Assembly: GCF_001510715.1 (NCBI RefSeq)
Contig: NZ_LMTJ01000013.1
Coordinates: forward strand, 18,030-82,029
Length of the DNA stretch: 64,000 bases
Reading direction: 5' to 3'
Source of the DNA: Bacillus sp. FJAT-29814
Lineage (GTDB): Bacteria; Bacillota; Bacilli; Bacillales; Cytobacillaceae
In this document: piece after piece, positions 53,201-61,156 of the stretch
Numbering within the stretch: the first letter of the stretch is position 1
Layout: the number at the start of each line of letters is the position of its first letter
The notes under the pieces: generated by a model
Databases searched by the model: none
Told to the model about the DNA's origin: nothing
What the model saw: the letters and a program-made list of their open reading frames with translations, nothing else
Made by a program: the position numbers and the translations under genes

Positions 53201-53860
53201 ATGATGAACCCTGTCCTTTCGTTGATTGTCCGTTCGTTTGTGGCCATTCCGGTTACCGTTTTCACGGGCTTAATTACCTGGCTTTTGACATATGATGGCT
53301 ATCTTACCATCGGCCTAGCACTTGCCGGTGGCTTTCTCACCCATGTCGTCTTAGGGGTGTTCATGTCATCTAGCTTTTTGAAAAAGCACGGGCTGACACG
53401 AAAAGAATACCGATACATTCAAAAAAACCTTGCGGATGCCAACAAGAAAATCCGCCGCTTGAATAAATCGCTGTTTTCGATTCGCGATCTTAACTCGGTT
53501 AAGCAGCGAATTGATATTTTAAGGATTACGAAGAAGATTCAAAAGATGGCGGCCAAGGAACCAAAACGCTTTTACCAGGCTGAGCCGTTTTATTTTTCTC
53601 ATTTGGATTCAGTCGTCGAGCTGACCGAAAAATACAATTTTCTCATATCCCAGCCGAAAAAAAGTCTAGAAATCAATCAGTCGTTAATTGAAACAAGGCA
53701 AACCCTGAATGAGCTTACCAGGGTATTAGAAGAAGATCTATACCAGGTCGTTTCCAATGATGTCGATCACCTCAATTTTGAAATTGATGTCGCAAAACAT
53801 ACAATCAATAAACAAAAAGAACTTAAATTACCCGAAGAGAACAGGTGGTTAAAGAAATGA
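53201..53860 (+). CDS. xpaC: XpaC-family protein
   Basis: A 219-residue protein with two N-terminal membrane helices and a long helical cytoplasmic part (SFLKKHGLTRKEYRYIQKNL, DANKKIRRLNKSLFSIRDL). In B. subtilis XpaC was named for 5-bromo-4-chloroindolyl phosphate hydrolysis, but its true role is unclear. It is followed immediately by the TelA-like gene, the same pairing as xpaC-yaaN. The SD aggagtc precedes the ATG. Confidence 0.9.
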   Translation: MMNPVLSLIVRSFVAIPVTVFTGLITWLLTYDGYLTIGLALAGGFLTHVVLGVFMSSSFLKKHGLTRKEYRYIQKNLADANKKIRRLNKSLFSIRDLNSVKQRIDILRITKKIQKMAAKEPKRFYQAEPFYFSHLDSVVELTEKYNFLISQPKKSLEINQSLIETRQTLNELTRVLEEDLYQVVSNDVDHLNFEIDVAKHTINKQKELKLPEENRWLKK

Positions 53861-55041
53861 GTGAAAACAATCTTAACTTGAACAAAACCGGCGGCAACTT
53901 TTTGGATGATATTCTAGCCGACCCTTTTGGCGAACAGCCTGAACCGCAACTGGCCAAAAGCCCGGTCCCGCAGACAAGCGAGGCACGACCAGTAAAATTA
54001 ATTGATGTGATCCCAGAGGAGCACCGTGCCAAGGCGCTGCAGTTAGCGGAACAAATTGATCCGACCAACCATCAGGCGATGATTCAATATGGTACCCAAG
54101 CCCAAGGAAAACTTCTATCCTTTTCGCATCAAATGCTTGAGCATGTCCAGAAAAAGGATGTCGGCGAAATTGGCGATATTATCGCTGACCTCATGAAGCG
54201 TTTGAATGAAGTGAATCCGGACGAGTTGAAGGAAAACAAGCCATCCTTTCTTGGACGGATGTTTGGAAAAATCTCGAGTTCGCTTCAGGAGGTCTTGTCC
54301 AAATACCAGAAAACGGGGGCGCAAATCGACCGCATCAGCGTGAAGCTCGAGCGGAGTAAAAACGTGCTCTTGTCTGACATCAAACTGCTTGAGCAGCTTT
54401 ACGAAACGAATAAGGAATATTTCCATGCACTGAATGTCTATATTGCAGCAGGGGAAATCAAGCTTGAGGAAATGCATGAAAAAATAATTCCTCGCTTGAA
54501 GCAGGAAGCGCAGTCAACCAATGATCAAATGAAGTTCCAGGAAGTCAACGACATGATTCAATTTGCCGACCGCTTGGATAAGCGCCTCCATGATCTGAAG
54601 CTAAGTCGGGAGATCACGATTCAGAGTGCGCCGCAGATTCGCCTGATTCAAAACACAAACCAGGCCCTTGTGGAAAAAATCCAATCCTCGATCGTAACGG
54701 CGATTCCGTTATGGAAAAACCAAGTGGCGATTGCTTTGACGCTGATTCGCCAACGACATGCGGTTGAGGCACAGAAGCAGGTATCGAAAACGACCAATGA
54801 ACTGCTCTTGAAAAATGCCGAAATGCTAAAAACGAATACAATTGAAACCGCCAAAGAAAACGAGCGCGGCATTGTCGATATTGAAACACTGAAGAAAACG
54901 CAGGAAAACCTCATCTCCACTCTCGAGGAAACCTTGCGTATTCAAGAGGAAGGCCGTCATAAGCGACGCATCGCCGAACAAGAACTCGCTGCCATGGAAA
55001 ACGACCTCAAACTCAAACTGCTCGAAATTCGCGGCAAATAA
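53857..55041 (+). CDS. yaaN: TelA-family protein (YaaN)
   Basis: A 394-residue soluble, largely helical protein of the toxic-anion-resistance TelA family. Family features include the middle block LSKYQKTGAQIDRISVKLE and NVLLSDIKLLEQLYETNKEY, and the region QIRLIQNTNQALVEKIQSS. TelA proteins are linked to tellurite and lantibiotic tolerance in some species; the mechanism is unknown. The ATG at 53857 has aggtgg about 9 nt upstream and overlaps the end of xpaC by 4 bp, so the two are coupled. Confidence 0.9.
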   Translation: MSENNLNLNKTGGNFLDDILADPFGEQPEPQLAKSPVPQTSEARPVKLIDVIPEEHRAKALQLAEQIDPTNHQAMIQYGTQAQGKLLSFSHQMLEHVQKKDVGEIGDIIADLMKRLNEVNPDELKENKPSFLGRMFGKISSSLQEVLSKYQKTGAQIDRISVKLERSKNVLLSDIKLLEQLYETNKEYFHALNVYIAAGEIKLEEMHEKIIPRLKQEAQSTNDQMKFQEVNDMIQFADRLDKRLHDLKLSREITIQSAPQIRLIQNTNQALVEKIQSSIVTAIPLWKNQVAIALTLIRQRHAVEAQKQVSKTTNELLLKNAEMLKTNTIETAKENERGIVDIETLKKTQENLISTLEETLRIQEEGRHKRRIAEQELAAMENDLKLKLLEIRGK

Positions 55042-55046
55042 ATCAT

Positions 55047-55075
55047 AGCCCTCCGCCAAAAAGCGGAGGGCTTTA
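55047..55075 (+). terminator. Terminator of the xpaC-yaaN operon
   Basis: AGCCCTCCGC/GCGGAGGGCT stem, followed by ttt. Confidence 0.85.
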
Positions 55076-55105
55076 CATATTTTTCATGCTGGCAACATTG
55101 CGATC

Positions 55106-55140
55106 GGTGTCAGGCACCATTCGCTGACTTTACACAATGG
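55106..55140 (+). repeat. REP-like element, truncated
   Basis: Core GGTGTCAGGCACC at 55106-55118 followed by attcgctgactttacacaat. The GTGGACAAA hairpin is eroded. Confidence 0.7.
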
Positions 55141-55173
55141 AAATAGTGCTATGCATTCACAAGTAGTATTGTT

Positions 55174-55926
55174 CTAGTTATTAACCGGCATGACATTATA
55201 GTACTCCTCAAGGGTGATGCCGCGGTTCATGATTTGTTTAGCTATGGGTTTTCCTACGTAGCGGAGGTGCCAGGGTTCGTACTGGTAGCCGGTGATGGCT
55301 TCTTTGCCTTTGGGATAGCGGATGATAAACCCGTATCTTGCGGCGTTTTTCTCGAGCCACTTCGCCTCTGGTGTGCCGCCAAAGCAATCTTCAGCGGCGC
55401 ATTTGCCATTGCCGCCGGTGACATCGATGGCCAGGCCGGTTTCGTGCTCGCTTGTCCGTGGCAGGGCGCTATAGGTGGCGGCCGCTTCGTAGCCATCCCG
55501 GTCCACGTAGTAATTAAACAATGCCTCCTGCGTCGCAGACGAGCGATAGGCCGAAACGCCCAGCAGTTCTACGCCTTCCTGTTCAGCGGCCGCGAATAAT
55601 TTCTCTATCGCCGCGGCGGCCTCCTCCCGCATTTTCCGCTTCGGTGAGTCCTCTTTAAAAATAAACGGAATTTCTGCATCGACCAGATCAACCGGCTGAT
55701 AATCGTCAGGTAGTTTATTTTGTTTGTTGACGAGGACCGGCACAGTATCCGGGGCGGTGACTACCTTGACCTTGCCATTATTATTGCTAGCATATTCAGG
55801 TTTTACCGGAACGGGGGGCAGGTTAGCCTTTTTTTCGTGATTAATATCTAAATTATGTGCGCCCGAGCCCATGCAGCCTGCCAATGAAAATATAACAATA
55901 AAGATCGCGGTATATGCATTTTTCAT
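55174..55926 (-). CDS. VanY-type D-alanyl-D-alanine carboxypeptidase lipoprotein
   Basis: A 250-residue lipoprotein: lipobox FSLAGC, then a linker of about 70 residues and a VanY domain. Zinc ligands are in SEHETGLAIDVTGG and in the final PWHLRYVGKPIA. The insert CAAEDCFGG holds two cysteines. It trims the terminal D-Ala from wall precursors. YodJ and LdcB are similar Bacillus proteins. The ATG at 55926 follows aaggaag. The open frame continues upstream but without a usable SD. Confidence 0.91.
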   Translation of the reverse strand: MKNAYTAIFIVIFSLAGCMGSGAHNLDINHEKKANLPPVPVKPEYASNNNGKVKVVTAPDTVPVLVNKQNKLPDDYQPVDLVDAEIPFIFKEDSPKRKMREEAAAAIEKLFAAAEQEGVELLGVSAYRSSATQEALFNYYVDRDGYEAAATYSALPRTSEHETGLAIDVTGGNGKCAAEDCFGGTPEAKWLEKNAARYGFIIRYPKGKEAITGYQYEPWHLRYVGKPIAKQIMNRGITLEEYYNVMPVNN

Positions 55927-56129
55927 AACATACTTCCTTCTTAAAAAAGTCCATCTGCTAACAGCATGGACACGAAGGGAGGACTTTAAAACAGCCGGAA
56001 AAATAAATAGAACCTTAGAAACAGCAGGAAAGCCAGACAAACAGCGATTTTTCAGAAAATTTAGGTCTGGAGACTCTTTAACATGCCTGCCGATTTGGTT
56101 ATATTTGCTATAACACATAAATCGTACGA

Positions 56130-56204
56130 AACGGCAAAGCCATTGAAAAGTGGTGACGCAAAGCTAAAGGGGCTAAAGTCCAGGACGATGCCAGCCAGCT
56201 ACCG
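56130..56204 (+). ncRNA. c-di-GMP-I (GEMM-I) riboswitch aptamer
   Basis: The conserved core is easily seen: ggcaaagccattgaaaagtg, then GTGACGCAAAGC, taaaGGGGCTAAAG, and gatgCCAGCCAGCTACCG. The order and spacing match the GEMM-I consensus (P1b hairpin with GAAA loop, ACGCAAAGC, GGGCCTA-like, then GCCAGxxAxCG). It is on the + strand, 52 nt before a 54-residue ORF. The stretch aatactcctgc downstream can pair with the ORF's SD (ggaggaggg), which suggests control of translation start. Confidence 0.87.
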
Positions 56205-56255
56205 AACACGAATACTCCTGCGATTTATGTCAACCAAACTGGAGGAGGGTTTCAT

Positions 56256-56420
56256 GTGTTGAAAATGTTGTTAAAGGGAAAATATTATTATCATTTGTTG
56301 CAGCAGCGCCATCATGAGTTGCTCGAGCAGGACTGCTTGTGCGAGGATTTACGAAAGAAGTTGAAGGTCAAAGCCATCTACCATACTAGTAAAGTAATCG
56401 AGCTCGGTACGAGACTATAG
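56256..56420 (+). CDS. 54-residue protein under c-di-GMP riboswitch control
   Basis: A frame opens at GTG 56256 (or TTG 56259) 6-9 nt after a very strong SD (ggaggaggg). An ATG at 56254 in another frame stops at once. The product is LKMLLKGKYYYHLLQQRHHE, then LLEQDCLCEDLRKKLKVKA, ending IYHTSKVIELGTRL. It is basic, helical, with a CLC pair and no membrane helix. It is followed by a strong terminator, so riboswitch and ORF form one unit. I do not recognise the family. By context it is an effector or adaptor in c-di-GMP signalling. Confidence 0.7.
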   Translation: MLKMLLKGKYYYHLLQQRHHELLEQDCLCEDLRKKLKVKAIYHTSKVIELGTRL

Positions 56421-56433
56421 CCGGGCTCAGAAC

Positions 56434-56470
56434 ACAAAAAGGCGCCGGATTCCAAAACCCGGCGCCTTTT
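56434..56470. terminator. Bidirectional terminator between the riboswitch ORF and nirK
   Basis: AAAAAGGCGCCGG/CCGGCGCCTTTT. Confidence 0.9.
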
Positions 56471-56481
56471 CCATCTATATT

Positions 56482-57534
56482 TTAGTGGGACATTACCACG
56501 TTGCCGTCATCAAGTCCGTCCTTGGTGACTTTTATAATGCCTACTGCACCTTTTTGAGCATGGTTGAATTGGTGGGTAACGATTGGATAGCTGCCTTCCT
56601 TGGTGACAGTGAACTCGACAACCGCACCGCCGCTAGCTGGCAGCATCACCGTTTGCAAACCTTTCATGTGGTTAAACGGGTTGCCATCCACATACACATC
56701 ATCAAACACGGTACCGACTACGTGAAAGCTGGATACTTCATTCGGGCCGACGTTATTCACATACAATCTTATTTTATCGCCGACTTTGGCAAGCAACGGT
56801 TTGTCGACAAGCGAGCCAACTGTTCCGTTAGTGTTTAGGTCGCCATCTCTTAACGCTTTGGTGGAGAAGACTGCATATTTAGGCACGCCGTTTGTAAAAT
56901 CCTCGAGGTTATTGTACTTGTACCATTCATTCTGAACAATGACATATTCACGGTCAACCGCGGAATCGGTTGGGTAACCATCCTTCGGTTTTACAATAAT
57001 CGTGCCGTGCATCCCGTTAGCAATGTGGGATAGAACAGGCTTTGTGCCGCAGTGATACATAAACACGCCTGGATTATTTGCAGGATAGGTGAAGGTTCCT
57101 TCTTCATTCGGCATAACGTTGGCAAAATCCACGGATGGGGCAGCATGTGCGGCATGGAAATCCATGCTGTGCGGAATCGCTGGGTCTATATTTTTCAAAT
57201 TAAAATTGATCAAATCGTCTTGGTTGACAATAATCACCGGCCCAGGTGCTTCGCCGTTAAATGTCCAGGCTTTGTAGAAATCGCCTTTGGAAATTTCGAT
57301 ATCGGTAATTTGCGCGGTCATTTCGATGTTCACCTCATGCTCACCGACGCGCACTACTTTCATTGGAGTTGGTTTTTGGTTTAAGCCTTTATGGGGTCCG
57401 AATACATCCACAACTGCATTTTTGGTTGTTTTTGCTTTCACTTTCTTTTCCATAGATAAATCCGCTTTTGAACAAGCCCCTAACATCATGACAGAAGTGA
57501 ACATTACCGCTGTAACTTTTGTAAACCTTCCCAT
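56482..57534 (-). CDS. nirK: Copper-containing nitrite reductase lipoprotein
   Basis: A 350-residue two-cupredoxin enzyme that reduces nitrite to nitric oxide in denitrification. The lipobox MLGAC tethers it to the membrane surface, as in other Gram-positive NirK proteins. Copper sites are seen in IPHSMDFHAAHA, in FMYHCGTKPVLSHIANGMHG (type 1 Cys, His, Met and type 2 His) and in the late histidine of IVTHQFNHAQ. The ATG at 57534 has the SD ggggggag. Upstream lie an Fnr-type box and a cre-like palindrome. No nor or nos genes are in the window. Confidence 0.94.
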   Translation of the reverse strand: MGRFTKVTAVMFTSVMMLGACSKADLSMEKKVKAKTTKNAVVDVFGPHKGLNQKPTPMKVVRVGEHEVNIEMTAQITDIEISKGDFYKAWTFNGEAPGPVIIVNQDDLINFNLKNIDPAIPHSMDFHAAHAAPSVDFANVMPNEEGTFTYPANNPGVFMYHCGTKPVLSHIANGMHGTIIVKPKDGYPTDSAVDREYVIVQNEWYKYNNLEDFTNGVPKYAVFSTKALRDGDLNTNGTVGSLVDKPLLAKVGDKIRLYVNNVGPNEVSSFHVVGTVFDDVYVDGNPFNHMKGLQTVMLPASGGAVVEFTVTKEGSYPIVTHQFNHAQKGAVGIIKVTKDGLDDGNVVMSH

Positions 57535-57567
57535 CCTAGCTCCCCCCAATTAATAACTGTCTATTTT

Positions 57568-57581
57568 TGTAAATGCTTACA
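57568..57581 (-). promoter_or_regulatory. cre-like palindrome at the nirK start region
   Basis: TGTAAATGCTTACA matches TGWAANCGNTNWCA except for one base in the central CG. It lies near the expected transcription start of nirK. Confidence 0.4.
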
Positions 57582-57586
57582 TTTCC

Positions 57587-57628
57587 ATTTTATCTGCCAC
57601 TAAAATAGGTCTAGTGATGCAGGTCACG
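57587..57628 (-). promoter_or_regulatory. Fnr-type box and -10 of the nirK promoter
   Basis: AGTGATGCAGGTCACG at 57613-57628 fits the Bacillus Fnr palindrome TGTGA-N6-TCACA in eight of ten positions. On the minus strand a -10-like GATAAAAT (57594-57587) lies about 30 bp from the centre of the box, which is the spacing of an activator bound at -41.5. This predicts induction of nirK without oxygen. Confidence 0.6.
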
Positions 57629-57748
57629 GTAAATGCGCCGTTTTTTGAACATTTTTTGAATTGGTGAGCAAAGTAATATTTTTATAGTGGAAATATTAAT
57701 TAATCGGCATCTAAATGGCCATTCTAAACGTAAAAAGGAGGGTTTTTT

Positions 57749-57889
57749 TTGAAAAAAAATCAAGGCGAATCCATTACAAATGAAGACGAGAAAACGAGTG
57801 AAGGCTTGAATCAAATCTTTGAAATTATCAATGCCAAAGGCGATGCCGGCGAGTTAAAGGAAATCGTGGAAAAAATGGATCAGCAGTGA
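57749..57889 (+). CDS. Small acidic protein, 46 residues
   Basis: A TTG at 57749 with the SD aaaggaggg 6 nt upstream starts KKNQGESITNEDEKTSEG, continues LNQIFEIINAKGDAGELKE and ends IVEKMDQQ. It is acidic and soluble. A terminator follows at once. The perfect SD and terminator argue for a real gene. The family is unknown to me. Confidence 0.6.
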   Translation: MKKNQGESITNEDEKTSEGLNQIFEIINAKGDAGELKEIVEKMDQQ

Positions 57890-57916
57890 GGCCTGAAATT
57901 TATCGGGCCTTTTATA
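57889..57916 (+). terminator. Terminator after the 46-residue gene
   Basis: AGGCCtGA/TCgGGCCT hairpin with TTTT. Confidence 0.7.
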
Positions 57917-57923
57917 GTGGAAA

Positions 57924-58113
57924 TGTGGATAAGATGTTGATAACACCATGTGAACTGTGAATAACATCCTGATGTTTGTTGGTAATTAAAAATTCTGTTA
58001 TTAATTTTTTTAACAAGAGTTGTTAACAACTCCTAATAATTTGTTGATAACCTTGTGGATACTGTTGAAAACTTGTTAATAAACTCTGGATAGCCATATC
58101 GGGTTGTGGATAC
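57924..58113. other. Cluster of DnaA boxes
   Basis: In the orientation TGTGNATAA (reverse of TTATNCACA), perfect boxes lie at 57924 (TGTGGATAA) and 57956 (TGTGAATAA). One-mismatch boxes lie at 57935, 58042, 58054, 58074 and 58105, all in the same orientation, within 190 AT-rich bp. The gap of 486 bp carries no gene. Bacillus chromosomes have a few DnaA-box clusters outside oriC that bind DnaA and tune initiation or transcription. No dnaA, dnaN or plasmid rep gene is nearby, so oriC is unlikely. Confidence 0.6.
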
Positions 58114-58375
58114 TACCTCATTCTTTCATCAACATGATTTATGACGACAAATTGGGATGAAACTAAGCGATATTTTCGCCCATTCCTGGACTAGTTTCGC
58201 GGAACTGGGGAGGTATCTCGCCGATTCTGACTTTATTTCGCCTAACCGATCCATTTTAGGTTTGCACCGCCAGAAGAAATGACAATTGTCACCTGATATT
58301 GATGACATTGCTTACTAAAAAGCCAAGTCGTTCCGGCTTACAATGAAAGTAAGAAATCAGGAGGTGTTCGGAAAG

Positions 58376-59278
58376 ATGAAGGCAATAGTAACCGTCAAAA
58401 ACGTGACAAAGTCATTTCAACATAAAAAGGCAGTGGACAATGTAAGTTTTTCAATATCAAAAGGTGAAGTGGTGGCAATTCTTGGGCCGAACGGCGCAGG
58501 GAAAACCACAACGATCTCGATGATTTTGGGGCTGCTTAAGCCATCATCCGGAGAGGTGCGTTTATTTAACCTGCTTCCTCACGAAAAACAGGTCAGGGAA
58601 AAAATTGGGACCATGCTGCAGGAGGTCAGTGTGATGCAGGGCTTGAAGGTTAACGAGATCCTTGAGCTAATCAGAAGCTACTACCCGCAGCCTCTGTCGA
58701 TTCAGGAGCTCATCGCACTAACCGGTTTGACACCACAGGATTTAAAAACACGCGCGGAAAAATTGTCTGGCGGACAAAAGCGTCGTCTCAGCTTTGCGCT
58801 AGCACTTGCGGGAAACCCAGAACTAATCATTTTTGATGAACCGACAGTCGGCATGGATATTACCTCGAGGAAACGCTTTTGGAAAACCGTCAGGACACTG
58901 GCGGAACAAGGAAAAACGATTATCTTTTCAACTCATTATTTACAGGAAGCAGATGATGCGGCAGACAGGATTTTACTGTTTAAAGACGGCGCGATTGCCG
59001 CTGACGGAACGCCTGCGCAAATCAAAGCCAGTATTACCAAGCAGTCCGTTTCTTTTGTCGTCGATCCTGAAAAGTCATTGGAAAAATTATATCAACATAG
59101 CGAAATCACCGATATTTTTCGGAAAAATAACCGCGTCTACATCCATACGGACAATACAGACCGGATTTTGGAACTGCTTTTTAAAGAGAGAATTGGCGCA
59201 CGTGATATTCAAATTGAACGAGGCAAGCTGGAAGAAGCGTTCGAGCAGCTGACCGGTGAATCCAAGGAGGCTATCTAA
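58376..59278 (+). CDS. ABC transporter ATP-binding protein (YvfR-like)
   Basis: A 300-residue ABC-2-type ATPase: Walker A GPNGAGKTTT, signature KLSGGQKRRLS, Walker B LIIFDEPTVGMD, and the H-loop in FSTHYLQEAD. About 80 C-terminal residues follow the nucleotide-binding domain. The ATG at 58376 has aggaggtg 8 nt upstream. It is followed by a permease, a histidine kinase and a response regulator, the yvfR-yvfS-yvfT-yvfU order of B. subtilis. Such modules often answer to membrane-active compounds or changes in membrane state; the substrate is unknown. Confidence 0.93.
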   Translation: MKAIVTVKNVTKSFQHKKAVDNVSFSISKGEVVAILGPNGAGKTTTISMILGLLKPSSGEVRLFNLLPHEKQVREKIGTMLQEVSVMQGLKVNEILELIRSYYPQPLSIQELIALTGLTPQDLKTRAEKLSGGQKRRLSFALALAGNPELIIFDEPTVGMDITSRKRFWKTVRTLAEQGKTIIFSTHYLQEADDAADRILLFKDGAIAADGTPAQIKASITKQSVSFVVDPEKSLEKLYQHSEITDIFRKNNRVYIHTDNTDRILELLFKERIGARDIQIERGKLEEAFEQLTGESKEAI

Positions 59279-60016
59279 ATGAAAACATTTCAAATTCAAT
59301 GCAAAGTAGAAATCATCAGGATATTGAGAAACCGTTATTTTGTTTTTTGGTCGCTTGTCATGCCGATCATCTTTTATTATGTGTTTACTAATTTAGTAAA
59401 TTCCGATATTCCAAATAAGGCAGAGTGGCAGGCACATTATTTAATGTCGATGACGGTATTTAGTGTCATGGGGTCATCGATGATGACGCTTGGCATTCGA
59501 TTGGTTCAGGAGCGCTCCCAGGGATGGTCAACGTTCCTCCGGACGACTCCGCTGTCAAATACCGTTTATTTTGCGGCGCAAATGGTCGGCCAAAGCGTGA
59601 TTCATGTATTTTCGATTGTGATTATTTTTATCGCAGGTGCCTTAATTAACGATGTTTCCCTGACAGCTTTTGAATGGGTGATGAGCGGTTTATGGATTTT
59701 ACTGGGCTCGCTTCCTTTCCTCGCTATCGGCACCCTGATTGGGTTAATGAAGAAAGTGGAAACAGCAGCGGGCGTTAGTAATGTTCTGTATATGGTGCTC
59801 GCGGTTTCCGGCGGTTTATGGATGCCGCTTGAGGTAATGCCAAAGATGATGCAGGCGATCGCCAAATGGCTTCCGTCCTATAACTTTGGCAGCGGGGCAT
59901 GGGAAATTGTCCGCGGCGGTCTGCCGGATTGGAAAAATATGCTGTTACTTATCGCCTATTTGGTCCTGCTCATGCTACTATCAAACTATATTAGAAGAAA
60001 ACAAGAAGCGGTGTGA
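59279..60016 (+). CDS. ABC-2 type permease (YvfS-like)
   Basis: A 245-residue membrane protein with six helices and the ABC-2 pattern (LVQERSQGWSTFLRTTPL, LGSLPFLAIGTLIGLM, YMVLAVSGGLWMPLEVMP). Its ATG follows the stop of the ATPase gene directly. It forms the transporter with the upstream ATPase. Confidence 0.92.
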   Translation: MKTFQIQCKVEIIRILRNRYFVFWSLVMPIIFYYVFTNLVNSDIPNKAEWQAHYLMSMTVFSVMGSSMMTLGIRLVQERSQGWSTFLRTTPLSNTVYFAAQMVGQSVIHVFSIVIIFIAGALINDVSLTAFEWVMSGLWILLGSLPFLAIGTLIGLMKKVETAAGVSNVLYMVLAVSGGLWMPLEVMPKMMQAIAKWLPSYNFGSGAWEIVRGGLPDWKNMLLLIAYLVLLMLLSNYIRRKQEAV

Positions 60017-60022
60017 TTCACT

Positions 60023-61156
60023 ATGAAACAATCATTCAGCATTTTCCCAAGAAAATACGGCTTTTTCCCCTACGTGTTTCTCGTCTATTTTGGGTTCCCA
60101 ATCTATTATTTGACGAAGGAAACAGGGATGAAGCAGCTGTTTGGCTATGGGATGGTGCTGCTTTTTTTGGTATCGTACCGGCAGCTATATTTTTTAATAG
60201 AAAAAAAGGGATTTTCGTATTGGCTGGCGGTCCAACTGGGCATCGTGTTTATCTTTACGATGTTTTACAATTTAAATCACGTTTTTTTGGGCTTCTTTAC
60301 TGCGAATTTTATTGGCTGGTATCGAGATAAAAAGGTGTTTCGGCGCGGGCTGATCAGCCTTGCCTTCGTGACAATGTTTCCTTTTATTGTCCATGTGGTT
60401 CGGACAGAGAAGTTTTTTACGCCATCAGAACTTCTGTTTTTTGTTCCGTTTCTTATCATCATGCTGATTTCGCCGTTTGGCATTCGTAGCTTAAGCCGGC
60501 GGATGGAACTAGAGCAGGAGCTTGACCGGGCGAACCAGCGAATTGAAGAGCTGGTGAAGCGTGAGGAGCGGGTTCGGATTGCCCGGGACCTTCATGATAC
60601 CCTCGGTCACACCCTGTCGCTGCTGACATTAAAGAGCCAACTGGTCCAGCGCTTAATTGCTGTTGATTCTGATCGGGCACGGAATGAGGCAAAGGAAATG
60701 GAGGTTACCTCAAGGGCTGCGTTAAAGCAGGTGCGCGAGCTTGTGACCGATATGCGTGCGATTACCATTCTCGAGGAACTGCTCGAAATCCAGCAGATTT
60801 TACGGGCTGCCGGCATCACGTATCAATATGATGGGGACATTGATTTTTCAAGAATCCCGCCATTTACCCAGAACATGATCAGTATGTGCATGAAGGAAGC
60901 AGCGACGAATGTAGTGAAGCACAGCCGAGCCTCGCATTGTTCGATTTCTATCCATCTATCAGCAGAAAAGCTGAAGGCTGTCATCCGTGATGACGGGATG
61001 GGCATACCGCCCAAGAATACGCAATTTGGCAACGGCTTGAAGGGAATAGAAGAAAGGCTCGCGCTGATTGATGGGACGTTGATGCTGCGCAACCAAAATG
61101 GCGCGGTTTTAGAAATCGTCGTGCCGATTATTAAGAAGGAAGGAGCAGCGGTATGA
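60023..61156 (+). CDS. NarL-type sensor histidine kinase (YvfT/DesK-like)
   Basis: A 377-residue kinase. Five or so membrane helices fill residues 10-155, followed by a short coiled coil, a HisKA_3 dimerisation domain with the phospho-acceptor His near residue 191 in RIARDLHDTLGH, and an HATPase_c domain (CMKEAATNVVKHSRA, IRDDGMGIPP, FGNGLKGIEERLALI). The layout resembles DesK, which senses membrane order. It overlaps the regulator gene by 4 bp. Confidence 0.93.
   Translation: MKQSFSIFPRKYGFFPYVFLVYFGFPIYYLTKETGMKQLFGYGMVLLFLVSYRQLYFLIEKKGFSYWLAVQLGIVFIFTMFYNLNHVFLGFFTANFIGWYRDKKVFRRGLISLAFVTMFPFIVHVVRTEKFFTPSELLFFVPFLIIMLISPFGIRSLSRRMELEQELDRANQRIEELVKREERVRIARDLHDTLGHTLSLLTLKSQLVQRLIAVDSDRARNEAKEMEVTSRAALKQVRELVTDMRAITILEELLEIQQILRAAGITYQYDGDIDFSRIPPFTQNMISMCMKEAATNVVKHSRASHCSISIHLSAEKLKAVIRDDGMGIPPKNTQFGNGLKGIEERLALIDGTLMLRNQNGAVLEIVVPIIKKEGAAV

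Noticed and set aside
57924..58113. oriC or a plasmid origin
   Set aside because: No dnaA, dnaN, rep or par genes lie nearby and the neighbours are ordinary chromosomal genes; a DnaA-box cluster is the simpler reading.
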